From contig JAEWRN010000012.1 in assembly GCA_023460035.1 (NCBI GenBank), positions 42,338 through 106,337 of the forward strand: 64,000 nucleotides of DNA, given 5' to 3'. The position numbers were made by a program, and so were the translations under genes. How positions within the stretch are numbered: position 1 is the stretch's first letter; every line of letters begins with the position of its first letter. The notes beneath the pieces are model-generated. The model did not search any database, was not told the DNA's origin, and was given only the letters and a program-made list of their open reading frames with translations. The stretch is from Bacillota bacterium. Lineage in GTDB: Bacteria; Bacillota; Clostridia; Oscillospirales; Ruminococcaceae. Positions 61,268 through 64,000 of the stretch are shown in pieces.

Positions 61268-62130
61268 TTTAAAATCTCCGACAGGTTTTCTTGTATTTTT
61301 TGCGCAACCGCGGGGTTGTTCATTGAGTACACATGTACCGCAGGTACCCCGTTGGCAAACAGGTCTACAATTTGCTCTGTCGCATAGGCAATGCCTGCCT
61401 GGCGCATGGTTGCAGGGTTGTCGCCAAACCGGTCAAGGATATAGCGAAAACGCTGTGGCAACGCCGTACCGGTCAGCGACGTGATGCGGCGGATCTGTGC
61501 GGCATTGGTTACCGGCATAATACCGGCTACCACCGGCACCCGCACATCTGCCTCCCGTAATTTATATAAAAAGTTATAGTAAATGTTATTGTCAAAAAAC
61601 ATTTGAGTCGTCAAAAACTCGCAGCCTGCCTGCACCTTTTCTTTCAGGTGTAAAATATCCTCTTTTTGGGTCGCAGACTCCGGGTGCCCTTCTGGGTAGC
61701 AAGCGCCCCCAATACAAAAACCGCCAAACTGTTTGATCTCCTGTACCAGCTCGCTTGCATAATGGTATTGCCAACCCACTTGTTTTGACTGGTCTGCCGG
61801 CATATCCCCGCGCAGGGCAAGAATGTTCTCAATCCCCGCGTTACGCAGCGCCTCAAGCTGCTGTTTTACCCCGCTTTGTGTTGAGCTGATACAGCTTAAA
61901 TGCGCAAGCGCCGGCACATCAAATTTTTGCTGAATATCCCGTGCAAGTGCCAGCGTATAATCACTGGTGCCGCCACCGGCCCCGTAGGTCACGCTCATAT
62001 AGCTGGGGGCAAGCACTGCAATTTGTTGTGCCGCAGCTTGAATACTTTCATAGGTTGCGCTGGTTTTGGGCGGAAACACTTCAAACGAAAGGGAAGGTTT
62101 GGGGCTGTCTATAATGTCCATCAGGTTCAT
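61264..62130 (-). CDS. metF: 5,10-methylenetetrahydrofolate reductase
   Basis: A 288-aa FAD enzyme making the methyl donor for MetH. Family features: LSFEVFPPK near residue 15, YMSVTYGAGGG near 52, ALRGDMP near 103, GGACYPEGHPES near 147, and the C-terminal HVYSMNNP. The start at 62130 has AAGGAG 8 bases upstream; the frame stays open upstream because the leader contains no stop, but that part lies in the promoter and leader. Confidence 0.95.
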   Translation of the reverse strand: MNLMDIIDSPKPSLSFEVFPPKTSATYESIQAAAQQIAVLAPSYMSVTYGAGGGTSDYTLALARDIQQKFDVPALAHLSCISSTQSGVKQQLEALRNAGIENILALRGDMPADQSKQVGWQYHYASELVQEIKQFGGFCIGGACYPEGHPESATQKEDILHLKEKVQAGCEFLTTQMFFDNNIYYNFLYKLREADVRVPVVAGIMPVTNAAQIRRITSLTGTALPQRFRYILDRFGDNPATMRQAGIAYATEQIVDLFANGVPAVHVYSMNNPAVAQKIQENLSEILK

Positions 62131-62427
62131 GTTGTTTTCTCCTTGGCTGTATGCCACGTGCGGCATGGTGTAGCGGGCATTGATAAAAAATGTGCCCGGG
62201 CTTTGAAAGCACCGGGCACATTGTAAATACGAATGTCTTATTGCCGTATAACTTAGTATACTACCGCCTAAGCCGCAGCATCCTTTATGGCAATAGAGGT
62301 ACACCCGCACAAACAAGTTGCCCGGGAATAAAGCATTCGCCCAGAAAAGGCTGCCAGATACCGCAAAACCCGATAAATACCTGCCATACTGTGCGCCCCC
62401 TAAAGCCGTAAGATAGTTTTGGGTAAA
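62131..62427 (-). promoter_or_regulatory. Structured leader of the met operon, candidate riboswitch
   Basis: A leader of about 290 bases with competing pairings. GGCAA (62318-62322) with CTTTAT (62328-62333) can pair with TTGCC and ATAAAG (62283-62293). Alternatively ATTGCC (62289-62294) pairs with GGCAAT (62240-62245). In the second state CCGGGCA (62319-62325) is free to pair with TGCCCGG (62212-62218), the 5' arm of the terminator. A further hairpin (CAGGTA/TATCTG, 62355-62383) lies in the upstream part. No SAM-I, SAH, cobalamin, THF or T-box consensus was recognised. Confidence 0.6.
62185..62220 (-). terminator. Attenuator terminator in the metF leader
   Basis: TGTGCCCGG/CCGGGCACA stem, extended inside by GCTT/AAGC, followed by six T on the minus strand. 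It lies 55 bases before metF and inside the transcript, so it must be read through for expression. Confidence 0.88.
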
Positions 62428-62456
62428 ATTATACCGGTAAATGTGACGACTGTCAA
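62428..62456 (-). promoter_or_regulatory. Consensus sigma-A promoter of the met operon
   Basis: TTGACA (62451-62456) and TATAAT (62428-62433), exactly matching consensus, with a 17-base spacer. The first transcribed base should be near 62421. Confidence 0.88.
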
Positions 62457-62550
62457 CCGGCAGGCTTGATTTGATTTTACTGCTTTCGTTGTCTTTATTG
62501 CATTTACTACCCATACCACCTGCGAAAAACTGCCAGTGCACCCTTAAACT

Positions 62551-62607
62551 AAGAGGCCTTGTTTGCCGGCAAGACTGTTACATCATCTGCCTAAAACAAG
62601 GCCTCTT
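62551..62607 (-). terminator. Hairpin after the IS5-type gene
   Basis: AAGAGGCCTTGTTT/AAACAAGGCCTCTT, a 14-base perfect stem with a 29-base loop, 22 bases after the stop at 62629. T runs are weak, and its length also fits a transposon-end inverted repeat remnant. Confidence 0.55.
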
Positions 62608-62628
62608 AAAAATTATTTACAGTGCCAT

Positions 62629-62955
62629 TTAGTAGCGGCGGCGCACCTTACGGCCCCGCCGGTGCAGCGGCTGGGTAGGCTGGGTTGTATCAACTACTTC
62701 CTGCTCTAACAAAACAGGAATCAGCTTTTTCCAGACGCCTTGCTGTTTCCATGTGCGCAGCCGCCCGTAAACGCTTTGCCACGGCCCAAATTCCTCTGGT
62801 AGATCTCTCCAGGTCACACCCGTATTAATCCAGTAAATCATACCGTTCAACATCATGCGGTTATCTTTTGCGGGGCGTCCACCTTGCGGTTTGCGTTCGG
62901 GCGGCAGCATGTTTTCCATTTTTTTCCACTGTTCCGTTGTTAAACCGTAATTCAT
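62629..62955 (-). CDS. IS5-type transposase N-terminal domain protein (DUF4096), single-domain
   Basis: A 108-aa protein with the DUF4096 helix-turn-helix domain of IS5/IS1182-like transposases: LTTEQWKKMENMLPPE, GGRPAKDNRMMLNGMIYWINTGVTWRDLPEEFGPWQSVYGRLRTWKQQGVW. There is no DDE catalytic half downstream; the frame ends with a basic tail (RRGRKVRRRY). It has a good ribosome-binding site (AAAGGA) and lies 33 bases after a bactofilin gene. It may be a remnant or a domesticated DNA-binding protein. Confidence 0.75.
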   Translation of the reverse strand: MNYGLTTEQWKKMENMLPPERKPQGGRPAKDNRMMLNGMIYWINTGVTWRDLPEEFGPWQSVYGRLRTWKQQGVWKKLIPVLLEQEVVDTTQPTQPLHRRGRKVRRRY

Positions 62956-62988
62956 CGTCTTTTCCTTTCTCCCGTTCCCGCATTCATT

Positions 62989-63642
62989 TTATATTTGGGG
63001 GGGCACGTCCTTCTGATCAAACACTCGGGTTAAATCCTCCCCATGCGGGAAACCGCCGTCACCTTCGCAATTCATTTCAATGTTGCCGGAAATTCTTGCG
63101 CCCTCTTCTAATGAAATCGCATCTGTTTTTACATTGCCTACCAGCATGACCCCACTGACCAGCTGCGTTTTATTTTTAATTTTCAAATCGCCTTTAATTC
63201 GCCCGCCGGCTTCTACATTTTCAGCGTTGATATTGCCGATTACAAGGGAATCATGGTCCAGTTGGATATCCTTTTGGGCGGTAATATTACCAAATACATT
63301 GCCGGAAAGCAGGTCAATATTTTTACCGTTCAGGTTGCCGGTGACCTTTCCCTTTACATGGATATCGCCCTCTGTAATCAAATCCCCTTTAAGCGTACCG
63401 CACAACTCCACATCTCCTTTGGCCCGAATGGTGCCCTCAATCGAGATATCCTCTGCCAAAACAGAAACACGTGTTACACTGTGACCGCCTCCCATTACAG
63501 AAACCGGCGTAAACTTTGTGCGCGTACTCTCTTCCCCGTTTTCATCCAGTTTTAGGTTTTCTGACTGCCCTGCGTATTCTTCTTTGCCATTTGCACCAAA
63601 CAATTCTCCTGCCGCTTGTTTGAAGTTCTTCTTGATATCCAT
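62989..63642 (-). CDS. Bactofilin-family polymer-forming protein
   Basis: A 217-aa protein. The core (about residues 55-185) is a right-handed beta-helix with regular repeats such as ISIEGTIRAKGDVELCGTLKGDLITEG and IHVKGKVTGNLNGKNIDLLSGNVFGNI, typical of bactofilins, cytoskeletal polymers. The N-terminal 50 residues are polar, and there is a short C-terminal tail. The start at 63642 has AAAGGAG upstream; an earlier start adds 23 residues. It is downstream of the deacetylase remnant. Confidence 0.9.
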   Translation of the reverse strand: MDIKKNFKQAAGELFGANGKEEYAGQSENLKLDENGEESTRTKFTPVSVMGGGHSVTRVSVLAEDISIEGTIRAKGDVELCGTLKGDLITEGDIHVKGKVTGNLNGKNIDLLSGNVFGNITAQKDIQLDHDSLVIGNINAENVEAGGRIKGDLKIKNKTQLVSGVMLVGNVKTDAISLEEGARISGNIEMNCEGDGGFPHGEDLTRVFDQKDVPPQI

Positions 63643-63711
63643 GACTCTTTCTCCTTTCGTAGTGGGAATGCTTTGTGTTTTCATGTCTCTGTTTGTATGC
63701 CCGGCCTTCAT

Positions 63712-63903
63712 TTACTCTTTATAAATAAAGTGCACAGGTTTAACCTGGTTTGTCAGCGGCTCAAACGAAAACCCCTGTTTTTGAAGCCCCTGAATGATAC
63801 CCGGCAATGCTTGCACTGTCGTCTCTTTTTTAGAAGAGTCGTGCATAATGAGCCTTCCCCGATTTTTCGGAGACAAAGAAGTAGTGCAATCGGCTGATAT
63901 CAT
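63712..63903 (-). pseudogene. Polysaccharide deacetylase, C-terminal remnant
   Basis: The last about 60 codons of a NodB-type deacetylase are present: GRLIMHDSSKKETTVQALPGIIQGLQKQGFSFEPL. The LIMHDS motif carries the metal/catalytic His typical near the family's C-terminus. The upstream catalytic domain is missing, replaced by transposase sequence beginning near 63925. The first ATG in the remnant is probably not a natural start. Confidence 0.8.
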
Positions 63904-63924
63904 AGAATATCGCAGGGTTGTTGG

Positions 63925-64000
63925 CTATGCCGCCAGTTGCTGATAAAAGCGCCGTCGCAAATCCGCGGGCGGGATATTGCCGATGGCAGCGTTACGGCGC
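63925..64000 (-). mobile_element. Integrase-core transposase, C-terminus (IS3-like), cut by window edge
   Basis: The frame ending at TAG (63925-63927) encodes AAIGNIPPADLRRRF and QQLAA at its end, the pattern seen at the end of IS3/IS150-type OrfB transposases. It runs off the right edge. Its 3' end is about 20 bases from the deacetylase remnant, so the element's end lies at 63904-63925. The exact inverted repeat cannot be delimited. Confidence 0.65.

Noticed and set aside
62245..62420. SAM-I, cobalamin, SAH or T-box element in the metF leader
   Set aside because: I looked for the SAM-I core, the B12 box (AGCCAGGAGACCTGCC), SAH core and AGGGTGGTACCGCG. Only short partial resemblances (GCGGGTGTACC; AAGGATGCTGCGGC) were found, in the wrong context.
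62131..62541. N-terminal extension of metF reading through the leader
   Set aside because: The extra 137 residues cover the consensus promoter, the leader and the terminator. The family start with its AAGGAG site is at 62130.
1..64000. CRISPR arrays, rRNA operons, prophage modules or toxin-antitoxin pairs
   Set aside because: No repeated spacer pattern, no rRNA core sequence, no phage structural gene and no pair of small overlapping genes of toxin-antitoxin type was found.

Overview
The window is a gene-dense chromosomal segment of an anaerobic Firmicute, most likely a member of the Clostridia and probably of the Oscillospiraceae/Ruminococcaceae group. The evidence is Gram-positive cell-division genes (sepF, ylmH, divIVA), YerC, YlbF, a trigger factor-clpP-clpX block, sigma-A promoters, Shine-Dalgarno starts and strict-anaerobe redox genes (adhE, nfnAB). 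The genus cannot be fixed from the sequence. Almost everything lies on the minus strand. Only adhE and the kinase-like gene after it (24789-28259) are on the plus strand.

Layout, read 1 to 64000. An Asp23/Gls24 gene is cut by the left edge, followed by tRNA-Phe, -Asp, -Val and -Gly (398-787). Next come YerC, a short-chain dehydrogenase, an unknown protein, a metallo-beta-lactamase-fold hydrolase, an XRE regulator fused to a beta-rich domain, a frameshifted isochorismatase-family gene, a nitrilase-family amidase and tRNA-Leu (1017-6444). A HAD phosphatase and a membrane protein precede clpX-clpP-tig (8270-11559). A housekeeping run follows: metallophosphoesterase, thrC, yraN, rnhB, rbgA, lepB and rplS (11717-16831). 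The 17815-24021 block is lacI-phnD-phnC-phnE-phnE-nucleotidase, an uptake system for an unidentified phosphorus compound. After adhE and the kinase come an orphan DUF2344 gene, nfnB-nfnA, an M20 amidohydrolase, ppk1, comEA, a HAD gene, rluD, lspA and ileS. Then come divIVA-ylmH-sepF, an HlyD-like gene, hfq, miaA, mutL, mutS, ylbF, miaB, uvrA and uvrB. The last large unit (57237-62456) is a methionine operon: metF, a separate MetH-activation protein, metH, a DUF4430 lipid- or membrane-anchored protein and an ECF transporter S component. The right edge holds an IS5-type single-domain ORF, a bactofilin, a polysaccharide deacetylase remnant and the C-terminus of an integrase-type transposase.

How it fits together. 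AdhE (NADH-consuming ethanol formation) and NfnAB (electron-bifurcating transhydrogenase) are both preceded by inverted repeats resembling operators of the redox repressor Rex. This suggests a common NADH/NAD+ control circuit, although rex itself is not in the window. The met operon pairs B12-dependent methionine synthesis with a candidate corrinoid uptake pair. It is preceded by a consensus promoter and a leader of about 290 nt whose segments can form two mutually exclusive structures ending in an intrinsic terminator. I cannot assign this leader to a known riboswitch class, and it is the most interesting candidate for something undescribed here.

No CRISPR array, prophage or rRNA operon was seen. 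Damage is limited to one frameshift (near 4769) and one transposon junction (near 63904-63925).
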